The notes: generated by a model from the sequence alone, not told the origin. DNA of 64,000 nt from Halorhodospira halochloris (GCF_002356555.2 NZ_AP017372.2:124001-188000); one strand, 5' to 3'. Counted from the first letter of the stretch, positions 34,521-47,038 are shown. A program made the numbers and translations.

Positions 34521-35464
34521 TCCGAGGCTAGTGCCGTGGCAAACTCCTTGGCGTTGAATGTGCGCAAGTCGTCGACACCTTCGCCGACTCCAACGTAGCG
34601 TACCGGTACTTGGAGGCGTTGGGCTAGTGCCAGCAAGACCCCGCCTCGAGCCGTGCCGTCCAGCTTAGTCACAGCGAGGCCGCTGACATTGACCGCCTCA
34701 CCGAATTTTTCAGCCTGGGCGAGGGCATTTTGGCCATTACCGCCGTCAAGCACTAGCAGGGTCTCGTGCGGCGAGCTTGAGTCCTGGCGGGAAAGTACGC
34801 GGCGAATCTTGCGCAGCTCCTCCATAAGGTTGCCCTGGGTATGCAAACGACCGGCAGTGTCGGCGATTAGAATGTCGACGCCGCGAGCGCGCGCCGCCTC
34901 ATAGGCATCGTAGACTACCGATGCCGAGTCGGCTCCAGTTGCTTGCGCCACCACCGGGCAATTGATCTGTTCACCCCACTCTTTGAGCTGTTCAACGGCC
35001 GCTGCGCGGAAGGTGTCGCCGGCGGCGATCATCACCGAGTAACCTTGTTGCTGGTAGCGGGAAGCAAGTTTGCCGATGGTCGTGGTCTTTCCGGCACCAT
35101 TTACACCTACGGTTAGGATGACGAATGGTTGCCGACTTAGGTCAATCTGGAGCGGCTGTTCGACCGGTTTTAAAACCTTAGCGATCTCATCTTGCAGGGC
35201 TTCGAGTACAACGCTACCATCCCGCAGCTCAGAACGACCTAGCTTTTCGATTAGGCCATCAAGAACGGTTTGGGCAGCTTCAATCCCCATGTCGGCCGAT
35301 AGGAGTCGCGTCTCCAGTTCCTCCAGCATCTCATCGTCGAGGCGCTTACGGCCGACAAAGACATTAGCCAACCCCTCGGTTAGGCCGCTGCGAGTGCGCT
35401 TGAGGCCATTACGCAAGCGGCCCATTAGGCCGCGACGTTCTCCGCTTTTCTTGTCATCGCTCAT
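34517..35464 (-). CDS. ftsY: Signal recognition particle receptor FtsY
   Basis: SRP receptor GTPase that docks SRP-ribosome complexes at the membrane. The 315 residues have a short basic N terminus, an N domain (ELETRLLSADMGIEAAQTVLDGL) and the G domain: ILTVGVNGAGKTTTIGKLA, DTFRAAAVEQLKEW, IADTAGRLHTQGNLMEEL, LAVTKLDGTARGG, ending VGVGEGVDDLRTFNAKEFA. The acidic A domain of E. coli FtsY is missing, as in many bacteria. It is the first gene of ftsY-ftsE-ftsX. Confidence 0.96.
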   Translation of the reverse strand: MSDDKKSGERRGLMGRLRNGLKRTRSGLTEGLANVFVGRKRLDDEMLEELETRLLSADMGIEAAQTVLDGLIEKLGRSELRDGSVVLEALQDEIAKVLKPVEQPLQIDLSRQPFVILTVGVNGAGKTTTIGKLASRYQQQGYSVMIAAGDTFRAAAVEQLKEWGEQINCPVVAQATGADSASVVYDAYEAARARGVDILIADTAGRLHTQGNLMEELRKIRRVLSRQDSSSPHETLLVLDGGNGQNALAQAEKFGEAVNVSGLAVTKLDGTARGGVLLALAQRLQVPVRYVGVGEGVDDLRTFNAKEFATALASE

Positions 35465-35563
35465 ACGGCAATACAGTCCTGACAGTTCAAGTGATTAGCA
35501 GGTTGACGATTTCTCTACTGAAATATTTTAACATTACGCGCCTGTCAGGGATGGCAAAACTTA

Positions 35564-35677
35564 CTTGAGGCCCTCAACTGCTTCGGTGTGGAGGACGCCG
35601 TCAATCCACCCCTGGAGGCTTCATGGCGCCATCCCTGGCGCCAAGACCTCCACACCGAAGCAGTTGAGGGCCTCAAG
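35564..35677 (-). repeat. Foldback element copy 8 (head in reverse orientation)
   Basis: Short snap-back element (114 bp) with outer arms CTTGAGGCCCTCAACTGC and GCAGTTGAGGGCCTCAAG, pairing perfectly, then TTCGGTGTGGAGG. The head reads in the opposite direction to most copies (CCTGGAGGCTTCATGGCGCC on the plus strand). The outer arm is unrelated to the CCTCTAAAAAC lineage. No clear target duplication. It lies in the divergent gap between ftsY and rsmD. Confidence 0.92.
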
Positions 35678-35738
35678 GTGGAGTTCTTAGGGGTCTAAAA
35701 TGGCTCTATTGGCTCTATGAAGTGGTGATAGCTGGCAA

Positions 35739-36308
35739 ATGAAAAAAACTTCGAGTAGTGGCAAGGTTCGCATCGTCGGTGGGCGATGGCGCCGGCACCG
35801 CTTGCGGGTGATTGATGTGCCGGGGTTGCGCCCAAGCACTGACCGTGCCCGCGAAACCCTGTTTAATTGGTTGGCCCCGCAGCTTGCGGGTGCCCGCTGC
35901 CTAGATCTGTTCGCCGGCAGCGGTGCCCTCGGCCTTGAGGCTCTATCCCGGGGGGCGGCTAGTGCGACTCTGGTAGAGAAAAACAGCAGCGCTGTGGCTT
36001 TATTGCGTGAACAAGTTGCCCATCTGGGGGCGAACGCTTCCATTGAGCATGCAGATGCGCTAGTGTTTCTGCGTTGCAACACTGCCACTAGATTTGACAT
36101 CGTTTTCGTCGATCCCCCCTATGGTAGTGCATTGATTGGTAACTGTATTGACCTTTTGGAACGAGGTGGGTGGCTGAGCAGCTCCGCCTACATATATCTG
36201 GAGACCGGCCTGAATGAAGAGCTGCCTCAGCTCCCCTTAGAGTGGCGGGAGTGCCGCTCGGGACGTTGTGGGGGCAGTGCTGTGCGTCTGCTGCGCAAAG
36301 ATTATTGA
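35739..36308 (+). CDS. rsmD: 16S rRNA (guanine(966)-N(2))-methyltransferase
   Basis: Methylates G966 of 16S rRNA. The 189 residues show VRIVGGRWRRHRLRV, the STDRARETLFNWLAP block, the SAM motif CLDLFAGSGALGLEALSRG, and the catalytic DPPY (IVFVDPPYGS). It is divergent from ftsY and followed by coaD, the standard gammaproteobacterial arrangement. Confidence 0.95.
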   Translation: MKKTSSSGKVRIVGGRWRRHRLRVIDVPGLRPSTDRARETLFNWLAPQLAGARCLDLFAGSGALGLEALSRGAASATLVEKNSSAVALLREQVAHLGANASIEHADALVFLRCNTATRFDIVFVDPPYGSALIGNCIDLLERGGWLSSSAYIYLETGLNEELPQLPLEWRECRSGRCGGSAVRLLRKDY

Positions 36309-36818
<510 letters not shown>

Positions 36819-36871
36819 ACAATCCACCGGGGGGTCAGCCCCGAGCTCGGAACCGCAAACTTGCGGGGGAA

Positions 36872-36928
36872 GTCCGCGACTGCCATTTGAGTCATACCAA
36901 TGAGGCCTTCTCCGATGCCAGCGCGGAC
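36872..36928. terminator. Imperfect hairpin between convergent coaD and radC
   Basis: GTCCGCG(A)CTGCCAT at 36872 pairs imperfectly with ATGCCAG(CG)CGGAC ending 36928, with about 28 nt between. It could end transcription from either side. There is no conserved foldback head, so it is not counted in that family. Confidence 0.35.
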
Positions 36929-36939
36929 CGACTAAAACC

Positions 36940-37614
36940 TTAAACCACCCCCCTCTCAGCAAGCGATACCGGTTCCCCATCGCCGATAACTAAGTGATCC
37001 AGCAAGCGGATATCGACTAGATTGAGCGACTCTTGCAGCCTTTTGGTTAGGTTCTCATCGGATTTGCTCGGCTCGGTTACCCCAGATGGATGATTGTGGG
37101 CGATTATCACTGCCGCAGCGTTGTGCGCCAGCGCCTTTTTTACCACTTCACGCGGATAGACCGCTGCCCCATCAATGGTGCCGCGAAAAAGCTCTTCAAA
37201 CCGGATCACTCGGTGGCGGTTGTCGAGGAAGATGCAGGCGAAAACCTCGTGAGGTTCGTGGCGCAGGCGGGCGGCTAGATAGTCACGGGTCTGGAGCGGG
37301 CTGGTCAGGGCCGGGCCGCGGGATAGGGACTCCCACAGGTGGCGTCGGCCCATTTCCAGGACCGCTTGAAGCTGGGCAAACTTGGCATCGCCAAGCCCCG
37401 GCCGGGCGGCAAAAGAGTCCCGATCAGCTTCGAGCAGGCCGCGCAGGCCATCAAAAGAGCTCAGCAACTCGCGGGCTAAATCGACCGCAGAGAGGCCCTT
37501 ACGACCGGTGCGCAGAAATATCGCCAGCAATTCGGCATCGGATAATGAAGCGGGGCCATTTTGGATGAGCCGCTCGCGTGGCCTCTCCTCAGCGGGCCAA
37601 AGGCGTATCGACAT
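36940..37614 (-). CDS. radC: RadC family protein (JAB/JAMM domain)
   Basis: A 224-residue RadC protein; despite the name, its role in DNA repair is unproven. The N-terminal helix-hairpin-helix part ([41 protein letters not shown]) is followed by the JAMM metalloisopeptidase-like domain: [16 protein letters not shown]-x in [19 protein letters not shown] and the metal motif [15 protein letters not shown]. In E. coli radC sits next to rpmBG and coaBC; here it is between coaD and coaBC. Confidence 0.95.
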   Translation of the reverse strand: MSIRLWPAEERPRERLIQNGPASLSDAELLAIFLRTGRKGLSAVDLARELLSSFDGLRGLLEADRDSFAARPGLGDAKFAQLQAVLEMGRRHLWESLSRGPALTSPLQTRDYLAARLRHEPHEVFACIFLDNRHRVIRFEELFRGTIDGAAVYPREVVKKALAHNAAAVIIAHNHPSGVTEPSKSDENLTKRLQESLNLVDIRLLDHLVIGDGEPVSLAERGVV

Positions 37615-37752
37615 AGTTCTGCCCTCCTTGGCAGTTGGGTGTAAAGATACCTTTAACTGTCGTGCGGGCGATTATACCATGTCGATGTACAATTGCCTGC
37701 TGTGATAGTCCAATAAACGAAGTGCACCGGCCTTCTACTAGGAGATCTGATC

Positions 37753-38133
37753 ATGACCCTCGCCCACACGATGGTACTGCTTGCCATCTTCATTCCCATA
37801 GGCTTTGCGGCAGCAGCTAAAATTGGTGCTGGCAAGTTTGATAACACTCGCCCGCGTGAGAACCTAGAGCGCCTAGAGGGGTGGCCGCAACGCTCGCACT
37901 GGGCACAGCAAAATGGCTACGAAGCATTTCCGCCATTTGCTGCGGCAGTGCTGGTTGCACACCAGGTTGGTGCGCAACAGGAGTGGGTAGATGTCCTTGC
38001 GGTGCTCTTTGTGGTTTTGCGCATTGTATATGGCCTCTTCTACATAGCTGACCTGTCGGCGTGGCGCAGCGCAGCGTGGGCCGGGGCGTTCTTCTGTATC
38101 ATTGGCTTGTTCTTGCTAGCAGCTCAGGCCTGA
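37753..38133 (+). CDS. MAPEG family membrane protein
   Basis: A 126-residue inner-membrane protein of the MAPEG (membrane-associated eicosanoid and glutathione) family. It has four hydrophobic segments, with the family motif region RLEGWPQRSHWAQQNGYEAFPPFAAAVLVAHQ between the first and second and RIVYGLFYIADLSAWRSAAW before the last. Function in bacteria is unknown; glutathione-linked activity is only suggested by the family. It ends 11 bp before coaBC and is probably cotranscribed with it. Confidence 0.85.
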   Translation: MTLAHTMVLLAIFIPIGFAAAAKIGAGKFDNTRPRENLERLEGWPQRSHWAQQNGYEAFPPFAAAVLVAHQVGAQQEWVDVLAVLFVVLRIVYGLFYIADLSAWRSAAWAGAFFCIIGLFLLAAQA

Positions 38134-38144
38134 CGAACGACGAC

Positions 38145-39413
38145 ATGGATCGAGAGCAGAAGAGCCTTTACCGGGTGCTGCTGATAGTCTCGGGCGGCAT
38201 AGCAGCGTATAAGTCAGCTGAACTGGTGCGCGAACTGCGCGGTAGGGGTTGTGACGTTAGGGTGGCAATGACGAGCGGGGCGCAACATTTTATCACCCCG
38301 CTGACTTTGCAGGCTTTATCCGGCAACCGGGTCCATACCGAGTTGCTTGACGCTGAGGCTGAAGCGGGTATGGGCCATATTGAGCTGGCGCGCTGGGCCG
38401 AACAGGTTTTGGTAGCTCCGGCTACGGCCGATTTCCTGGCGCGCCTTGCCCAAGGTCGCGCCGATGATCTACCCGCTGCACTCTGTCTTGCTACTCGTTG
38501 CCCGATTGCTGTCGCTCCGGCCATGAATAACGCTATGTGGGAGGCGCCAGCAACCCGCGATAATATAGCTATCTTGCAACGTCGCGGGGTCACCTTTATC
38601 GGTCCGGTTAGCGGCGATCAGGCCTGCGGTGAGAGCGGCATGGGGCGCATGTGTGAGGCCAGGGAGATTGCCGCAGCGCTACTCTCATCGGGTAAACAGG
38701 CTGGTGCTGCGCCACCATCTGCTCCTGCCTCACAGGATGATACTACGGATGGGGCGTTTGATTACCTGCCGTTGGCTGGCAAAGCGGTTATGGTGACCGC
38801 TGGGCCGACTAGAGAACCTCTCGATCCAGTCCGGTATCTGACCAACCGCAGTTCTGGGCGCATGGGCTTCGCTATAGCCCAGGCAGCTCACAGTGCCGGG
38901 GCGCGGGTGATTTTGATAGCTGGCCCGTGCGCCTTGCCGACGCCTGCCGGTGTCGAGCGTCATGACGTTGAGAGAGCCAGCGACATGTACTCTGCGGTCA
39001 TGGCCCGTATAGATGAGGCAGATATTTTCATAGGATGCGCCGCTGTCTGCGACTATCGGCCTATTGATGAGGCGCATGAGAAGATCAAAAAGGGAGCCCA
39101 GGGGATTGACCTGGCACTAGTGCCGACCCCGGATATACTCCGTGATGTGGCCTCGCGCAGTCCGCGCCCTTTTGTGGTAGGGTTTGCCGCTGAAACCCAC
39201 GATGTTCAATCACATGCGCGCGGTAAGCTACTAGCCAAGAATTTGGATATGATCGCCGCAAATCAGGTTGGGGATGGGCAAGCCTTCGATGTCGACGAGA
39301 ATAGCCTGGAGCTACTCTGGGACGGTGGCGGTAAATCCTTGCCGCAGCAGCCTAAACATGAGCTTGCCCTAGCCTTAATTAAAGTGATTGTGGAACGGAT
39401 GGGATTGCCCTAA
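38145..39413 (+). CDS. coaBC: Bifunctional phosphopantothenoylcysteine decarboxylase/phosphopantothenate-cysteine ligase
   Basis: Two successive steps of coenzyme A synthesis in one flavoprotein. From ATG 38145 it has 422 residues. The CoaC half shows [47 protein letters not shown], and the catalytic Cys in [13 protein letters not shown]. The CoaB half shows [33 protein letters not shown], and EKIKKGAQG with the catalytic Lys, then FVVGFAAET and LDMIAANQV. The coaBC-dut-algC-argB order is as in Pseudomonas. Confidence 0.96.
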   Translation: MDREQKSLYRVLLIVSGGIAAYKSAELVRELRGRGCDVRVAMTSGAQHFITPLTLQALSGNRVHTELLDAEAEAGMGHIELARWAEQVLVAPATADFLARLAQGRADDLPAALCLATRCPIAVAPAMNNAMWEAPATRDNIAILQRRGVTFIGPVSGDQACGESGMGRMCEAREIAAALLSSGKQAGAAPPSAPASQDDTTDGAFDYLPLAGKAVMVTAGPTREPLDPVRYLTNRSSGRMGFAIAQAAHSAGARVILIAGPCALPTPAGVERHDVERASDMYSAVMARIDEADIFIGCAAVCDYRPIDEAHEKIKKGAQGIDLALVPTPDILRDVASRSPRPFVVGFAAETHDVQSHARGKLLAKNLDMIAANQVGDGQAFDVDENSLELLWDGGGKSLPQQPKHELALALIKVIVERMGLP

Positions 39414-39436
39414 CAGTTAGGCACCCGAGTGAGCTA

Positions 39437-39898
39437 ATGGCCAAAAAGATTGAGACACGCATAGTAAATGACCGTTTAGGCGTAGAGATGCCGTTACCTG
39501 CGTACGCCACTAGTGGTTCAGCAGCCCTGGATCTGCGTGCCTGTAACCAAGAACCGGTGACTCTTGAACCGGGTCAGCGGGAATTATTTCCAAGCGGCAT
39601 CGCGGTTAATATCAATGATCCGGGGCTGGTTGCCATTGTCGCCTCCAGGTCTGGGCTTTCGCTTAAGCACGGTGTGCGGGTCGGGCAGGGGATAGGGGTT
39701 ATTGATTCGGATTACCACGGCGAGATTGGAGTAATCCTCATCAATGATGGCGACCGTCCTTACACGGTAAATCCCGGAGACAGGATTGCACAGTTGTTGT
39801 TTCAACCGGTTGAGCAGGTCGAGTTAAAATATGTCGATGAATTCTCTGTGACCACTGAGCGTGGCACTGGAGGGTTTGGCCATAGTGGCAAGTCTTGA
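39437..39898 (+). CDS. dut: Deoxyuridine 5'-triphosphate nucleotidohydrolase
   Basis: Trimeric dUTPase that hydrolyses dUTP to dUMP and PPi. The 153 residues carry the five motifs: [11 protein letters not shown] (1), [12 protein letters not shown] (2), [18 protein letters not shown] (3), GDRIAQLLF (4) and [10 protein letters not shown] (5). It starts 23 bp after coaBC; the stop is 14 bp before the next start. Confidence 0.97.
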   Translation: MAKKIETRIVNDRLGVEMPLPAYATSGSAALDLRACNQEPVTLEPGQRELFPSGIAVNINDPGLVAIVASRSGLSLKHGVRVGQGIGVIDSDYHGEIGVILINDGDRPYTVNPGDRIAQLLFQPVEQVELKYVDEFSVTTERGTGGFGHSGKS

Positions 39899-39912
39899 AA
39901 GGGGAGATGCAA

Positions 39913-42221
<2,309 letters not shown>

Positions 42222-42246
42222 AGGTCCCGGATTCCGGAGCTGAGGG

Positions 42247-42394
42247 CGCCCTTCCCGAATCGCCGGGAGACAACTGACCGCCCCGGTGTGGAGGACGCCG
42301 TGAATCCATCCCTGGAGGCTTCATGGCGCCATCCCTGGCGCCAAGACCTCCACATCGGGGCGGTCAGTTGTCTCCCGGCGATTCGGGAAGGGCG
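42247..42394 (-). repeat. Foldback element copy 9 (third arm lineage, head reversed)
   Basis: Snap-back element with a long perfect arm, CGCCCTTCCCGAATCGCCGG continuing GAGACAACTGACCGCCCC, and its complement on the right. One mismatch occurs near the head (CACATCGGGG against CCCCGGTGTG). The head loop is in reverse orientation (CTGGAGGCTTCATGGCGCC). The outer arm shares no sequence with other lineages. The direct repeat TCCCGGAT flanks it at 42225-42232 and 42405-42412, but with unequal gaps, so it may not be a true target duplication. Confidence 0.92.
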
Positions 42395-42418
42395 GCGTTC
42401 CTGATCCCGGATACTTTA

Positions 42419-42895
42419 CTACCGCTGGTCGCGCTGATTACTTTCCTTCTCAATGACCGATCCGGGTCTAATGCCCCAGCTTCGGGTACGCTCTGGCGCC
42501 ATCTCTAGGGCGGCGACAACTGGTTTTGGTGGTTTATACCCACTCTCCTGCGGTTCCATGATATCCACCGCGACTACCACATTAGCCGCATCTATCCAGG
42601 CGATTGCCAACGGCTCGCTGACGTTGCGCATATGGAATGAAGGCCGCGATGAATCGCCCCAGTAGAAGTATATCTTCTCGGTGGCGAGCTGCTCGCTAGA
42701 TGCCCCTTGAAAGCCCTGGGCCATATGCTCCGGGGTTTTGGCAATGCGCGCTCCCGCTTGTTGGCCATCAATGAGCAGTTGCCCCTGGGGCATCTGTTCG
42801 AGCGAATCACGCTGGGGATGTAGACCCATCCCGGCTAGCAGTGGAACCGTCAGCAGTGCCATCAGCAGTATTTTGCTGCGGCGAATCATCTTCAT
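42419..42895 (-). CDS. Exported DUF192 family protein
   Basis: A protein of about 158 residues from ATG 42895. The signal peptide (MIRRSKILLMALLTVPLLAG) is followed by a DUF192 domain: QLLIDGQQAGARIAKTPEHMAQGFQ, SFHMRNVSEPLAIAWIDAANVVVAVDIMEPQ, and VVAALEMAPERTRSWGI. The family has no established function. The first 89 bp overlap the 3' end of the RND pump gene in another frame. Because the signal peptide itself is encoded in the overlap, the overlap seems real rather than a wrong start. It is the last gene of the icd-ppc-pyrE-efflux string. Confidence 0.82.
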   Translation of the reverse strand: MKMIRRSKILLMALLTVPLLAGMGLHPQRDSLEQMPQGQLLIDGQQAGARIAKTPEHMAQGFQGASSEQLATEKIYFYWGDSSRPSFHMRNVSEPLAIAWIDAANVVVAVDIMEPQESGYKPPKPVVAALEMAPERTRSWGIRPGSVIEKESNQRDQR

Positions 42896-45800
42896 AGATA
42901 CCGTGGAAAAGGACGTATAGCGCGGGCGCAACCCCCAAGATCAGCACTGTGCCGAAGGCCAGACCGGTCATGACCGCGATCGCCATCGGTGCCCAGAAGG
43001 GTCCTGATAGCGCCAGTGGCAGCATGCCCAGAATGGTTGTGGCTGCGGTTAGAAGCACCGGGCGCAAGCGGCTCACACACGCCTCTACCACAGCTTGCCA
43101 GGCAGTGTACTGCTCGCTGCGCAGTAAGCGGATTTGATCAATCAGCACTACGGCGTTACGGATCAACATACCAGCTAGGCTCATTGCCCCCAGAAGGGCA
43201 ATAAAACCGAATGGCTGCTGGAATGCCAACAGACCGACAACCACACCGACCAGCGCTAGCGGCACGGTCAAGGCGACAATGCTAGCATCGCGCAGGCTAT
43301 TAAACTGCGCGACCAGCAGCAGGGCTATAGCTGCGAGCACTAGCGGGACCTGAGCCAACACACTGGTTCTAGCCTCCCAGGATGCTTCGTGCTCACCGCC
43401 CCATTCGAGCTCTATCCCCGGGGGCAAATCATGTTCGCCGAGCTCACTGTCCAGCCGAGCAACCACCCCCTCCGAGGTAGCACCCGGGCGCAGATCTGCT
43501 TGGATAGTTATGGTTGGTACGCGGTCTTGGCGCCATATCGAACGCTCCTCCCAACTAGCTTGCAGCTCTGCTACTTGGCGCAATGGGACTGAGCCCTCAC
43601 CGTTCTGTGGCCAGATGTTTAGCGTTTCCAGGCGCGAGATGTCGCCCCTTTCTGTCTCCGGGAGGCGCCAATGGATGGGTAGGCGGCGATCACCATCAAT
43701 TAGAACCCCGATAGGACCATCGGCATAAGCCATCTCCAGGGTTTCAGCTATTTCAGCAGTTGAAAGCCCGGCAGCGCGAGCGCGCTCCTGATCTACCTCA
43801 ACGTCCAGAGAGATAGCCTTTTGACGCCAATTATGGCGAGCGCGAACTGTATCGGTGTCGGCATCAATCCAGTCGCGTAGCTCGTCAGCAACGTTGCGCA
43901 GTTGCTGGTGGTCGCCCAATCCGGAAACCCTCAGCTCCAGTGGATAGCGCACCGGGTCGCCCAACTGCATTGGTCTAACCCGTGGCTGGGCGTCTGGAAA
44001 TCGACCGCTGAGCCAGTTATCGATATCCGCGATAATGGCTTCTAGATCGCTGTCCGGTTTGGTCTGCACAAGGATCTGTGCGTACGCAGGGTTGGGCAGT
44101 TCCGGGATCATGGGCAGGTAGAAGCGTGGTGTTCCCTCGCCAATGAAACTCGTCGCAGAAACAACTTTGGGGTGTTGGGCCAGAAACTGCTCAATTCGAC
44201 GGGTGTCATCAGCCACCGATTCAATGCGGGTGCCTTCGCTGCGCCAATGATCGATAAGCAGCTGATCGCGGTCAGCGGGGGGGAAAAAGATACGCGGGAC
44301 CAACGTAAACGCCGCAGCGGAGCAAACCAGCACTAGCAGCGTCGCTACCACTGTCTTCAAGCGGTGGCGGAGCATCGTCTCCAGGAGCCGTCTATAGGTG
44401 CGGTGATAGATAGTAGCGTGGGGGTCTTCGCCCTGCCCACTTTGGGGCTCAGGCAAATAACGGTAAGCGAGTACTGTGGTCAGGGTAATGGCGAGCAACC
44501 AGCTTAAGGCTAGAGCAATGGCGACCACCCAGAACAGCGAGCGGGTGAACTCGCCGACTGCGGTTGGTGTCATGCTGATTGGCGAAAAGGCCAGGGCCGC
44601 GATCAGGGTGCCGATCAGCAACGGCCCGGCAGTCTCGCTGACTGCCTCACGGGCAGCTCGAGCCCGATCTACTCCGCGCTGGATGCGGGTCATCATCAGC
44701 TCGGCAACTACTATGGCGTTATCAACGAGCATGCCGAGAACGATGATCAAGGCACCGAGTGAGACACGGTGAAGATCGATGCCGATGAAGTACATCACCA
44801 GGAAGGTGCTGATGATAGTAAGGGGGACTCCGCTGCCGACTATAACTCCAGTGCGCCAGCCTAGGGCGACGAGCAGGACAGCCACGACGATGGCAACTGC
44901 TGTTGCCAGATTGGTGCTGAACTCGTTAACAGCCGCCTCGACATCACGCGGCTGGTCATTGACTGTATGGATCTCCATGCCCACAGGCCTTTCGGCTGTG
45001 AGCTGCTCGAGCCGTTCCTCAATCCTTTTGCCCAGCTCGGCGACATTGGTGCCGGGGTCTGGCACAATGCCCAGGGCTATGCCCGGCTCACCATCATGGC
45101 GCAAGATGCGTTCGGGTGGGTCGGCATAACCACGATGGACGTTGGCAATATCGCGCAGATAGATGCGCTCATCGGTCTCAGGATTGCGCACTGAGACGCT
45201 TTGGACGTCTTCGACGGTGTCAAAGACCCCGGAGACGAAAAGCCCAACACGGTTATCATCAAGATCGATGGCACCCCCCGGGGCGACCACATTCTGACGC
45301 TGCAGGGCTTGCACGATTTGACCGGGGTGCAGACCCAGGGCGGCTATCCGTTCGCGGCTGATTTCGACGAAGATTCGCTCGCCCTGGCGCCCAAATAGCT
45401 CGCTGCGTGCTACCCCTGGGACGCGCAGCAGCTCACGGCGCAGCTCATCGGCGTAGTCGTCGATCTCGCGCTGGGTAAAACCGTCGCCGGTAACGGCGTA
45501 GAGTAGGCCGAAGACGTCACCGTAATCGTCGTCGACAAACGGGCCGCGAGTGCTATCGGGTAGTTCTGCGGCAGCACGCTGAACCTTTTTATTCAGCTCA
45601 TCCCAGATCTGGCGCAGGCGCTGTCCAGTGTACCGTTCTTGGACGTGGACATAGATTATGGCATTACCGTCACGGCTAACCGATTCTATCTCCTCTAGCT
45701 CGCCGAGCTGTTGGATATGGCGCTCGAGGACTTCGGTTACTTCGGCCTCAACGCGCTCGGCCCGCGCCCCCGGATACTCGACGTGAACTAAGGCGGTATG

Positions 45801-45926
45801 GATGGTGAAGTCAGGGTCTTCTAGCTTACCGAGCTCGCCATATGCCCACACGCCTGAGAGGGCGAGCAAAACTACGCTAAACAGGATCAGGCGAGCTCGG
45901 CCAATAGCCCAGGCGCCTATGCTCAC
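42807..45926 (-). CDS. RND efflux transporter permease subunit (AcrB/MexF-type)
   Basis: A large inner-membrane proton-driven pump of the RND (HAE1-like) family, 1039 residues. The layout is one N-terminal membrane segment (LILFSVVLLALSGVWAYGEL), a first periplasmic loop, a six-helix block with LGALIIVLGMLVDNAIVVAELM, a second periplasmic loop, and a second helix block (LLGAMSLAGMLIRNAVVLIDQI). The intramembrane Asp used for proton relay is in GMLVDNAIVV. Substrate is unknown. The last ~27 residues are low-complexity (DGTADGSTASRDGST) and overlap the DUF192 gene. It shares ATGA with the adaptor gene. No outer-membrane factor is in the window. Confidence 0.93.
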   Translation of the reverse strand: MSIGAWAIGRARLILFSVVLLALSGVWAYGELGKLEDPDFTIHTALVHVEYPGARAERVEAEVTEVLERHIQQLGELEEIESVSRDGNAIIYVHVQERYTGQRLRQIWDELNKKVQRAAAELPDSTRGPFVDDDYGDVFGLLYAVTGDGFTQREIDDYADELRRELLRVPGVARSELFGRQGERIFVEISRERIAALGLHPGQIVQALQRQNVVAPGGAIDLDDNRVGLFVSGVFDTVEDVQSVSVRNPETDERIYLRDIANVHRGYADPPERILRHDGEPGIALGIVPDPGTNVAELGKRIEERLEQLTAERPVGMEIHTVNDQPRDVEAAVNEFSTNLATAVAIVVAVLLVALGWRTGVIVGSGVPLTIISTFLVMYFIGIDLHRVSLGALIIVLGMLVDNAIVVAELMMTRIQRGVDRARAAREAVSETAGPLLIGTLIAALAFSPISMTPTAVGEFTRSLFWVVAIALALSWLLAITLTTVLAYRYLPEPQSGQGEDPHATIYHRTYRRLLETMLRHRLKTVVATLLVLVCSAAAFTLVPRIFFPPADRDQLLIDHWRSEGTRIESVADDTRRIEQFLAQHPKVVSATSFIGEGTPRFYLPMIPELPNPAYAQILVQTKPDSDLEAIIADIDNWLSGRFPDAQPRVRPMQLGDPVRYPLELRVSGLGDHQQLRNVADELRDWIDADTDTVRARHNWRQKAISLDVEVDQERARAAGLSTAEIAETLEMAYADGPIGVLIDGDRRLPIHWRLPETERGDISRLETLNIWPQNGEGSVPLRQVAELQASWEERSIWRQDRVPTITIQADLRPGATSEGVVARLDSELGEHDLPPGIELEWGGEHEASWEARTSVLAQVPLVLAAIALLLVAQFNSLRDASIVALTVPLALVGVVVGLLAFQQPFGFIALLGAMSLAGMLIRNAVVLIDQIRLLRSEQYTAWQAVVEACVSRLRPVLLTAATTILGMLPLALSGPFWAPMAIAVMTGLAFGTVLILGVAPALYVLFHGIYEDDSPQQNTADGTADGSTASRDGSTSPA

Positions 45927-47038
45927 CGTTCCTCCTCACCTAACCGGCGGGTCTTTTGGCCCTCACGCAGATGATCTACGCCAGCAACTACAACCTCATC
46001 GCCAGCCTCTAGGCCGGCGCCCACCACCACCCGATCACGGTCAAAGCCGATCGCCTCAATGCTTTGCCGCGATACACTACCCTGCTCGGCATCACGCAAC
46101 CAAACGGAAGGTTCACCGTTATGCTCGAAAACCGCGGCGAGAGGTAGCCGGAATCCATCACCAGGACCCATATCGGCGTGGAATATGACCTCGGCGGTCA
46201 TGCCGGGGAGCAGCCGCTCATCGTGCTCTTCAACAACGACTCGAACTGGATAGGTTTGGCGCTCAGGCAGGATGTCGACGCCAACGCTCTCTAGCCTGGC
46301 GGGATAACTGGTCTCCTTACCCAGCGCCGGGATGCGCACGGTTATCTCTTCTATGCGCTCGCGATAGAGCATAAACTCTTCGGGAATTCCTACCTCTATC
46401 TCTATGTGCTGCAGATTTTCGAGGAAGAATACCGGCTCTTGCGGCTGCACCGGTTCATGCTTTTCAAAGCGCCGCTCTGCTACCGCGCCGTCAAATGGGG
46501 CGCGCAACTCGGTATATTCAAGGCGGTTGCGCGCATGGGATAGGCGGGCCCGCAGGGAGGCGATATCTGCTTCTGCTTCCTGCCTTTGGCGCTGCGCTTG
46601 ATCGTACTCCGAGCGCGATATGGCCTGTTCTTCGACGAGATCGGCCGCTCGGCTGTGTTCGGCGCGGGCGTGCGCCAGCCGTGCCTGAGCAGCTAGCAGT
46701 GTCGCCTCTAGCTCGTCGACTTCATTGCGAAAGTCACGCTGATCAAGTCGGGCGAGCAGATCCCCCTCGGTGACTCTATCGCCTGTGTCTACTTCCAGTT
46801 TATCTATCTCGCCACCGACCCGGAAGGCAAGCCATGCCCGATCAGTCGCCCTGGTGCGCCCAGTAAAGCGACGTTCAGCGAGTTGATCAGGGGCCTCCAA
46901 GGTTATGGTTTTGACCGGTCGGGGTAGCTGTTGGTGAGGCTCCTCCACACCTACATCACAAGCACCCAGGCTGGTAGCCAAGAGCAGAATGAGAAGCAGG
47001 CGCCGTAGCGGCGGCCATTTACTGTGCATTGGTGCCAT
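45923..47038 (-). CDS. RND efflux periplasmic adaptor (MFP) lipoprotein
   Basis: Membrane-fusion protein linking the RND pump to an outer-membrane channel. From ATG 47038 it has about 371 residues: basic start, hydrophobic core (LRRLLLILLLAT) and lipobox SLGAC, so it is probably a lipoprotein. Then a barrel-sandwich half (AFRVGGEIDKLEVDTGDRVTEGDLLARLD), a coiled-coil hairpin rich in Ala/Glu/Arg (ATLLAAQARLAHARAEHSRA), the second half (LRAPFDGAVAERRFEKHEPV), and beta-barrel strands (GMTAEVIFHADMG). ATG 47029 is an alternative start. It overlaps the pyrE 3' end by up to 20 bp, and the RND gene by ATGA. Confidence 0.9.
   Translation of the reverse strand: MAPMHSKWPPLRRLLLILLLATSLGACDVGVEEPHQQLPRPVKTITLEAPDQLAERRFTGRTRATDRAWLAFRVGGEIDKLEVDTGDRVTEGDLLARLDQRDFRNEVDELEATLLAAQARLAHARAEHSRAADLVEEQAISRSEYDQAQRQRQEAEADIASLRARLSHARNRLEYTELRAPFDGAVAERRFEKHEPVQPQEPVFFLENLQHIEIEVGIPEEFMLYRERIEEITVRIPALGKETSYPARLESVGVDILPERQTYPVRVVVEEHDERLLPGMTAEVIFHADMGPGDGFRLPLAAVFEHNGEPSVWLRDAEQGSVSRQSIEAIGFDRDRVVVGAGLEAGDEVVVAGVDHLREGQKTRRLGEEER

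Noticed and set aside
36872-36928. Additional foldback element between coaD and radC
   Set aside because: Imperfect hairpin only; none of the conserved head is present.
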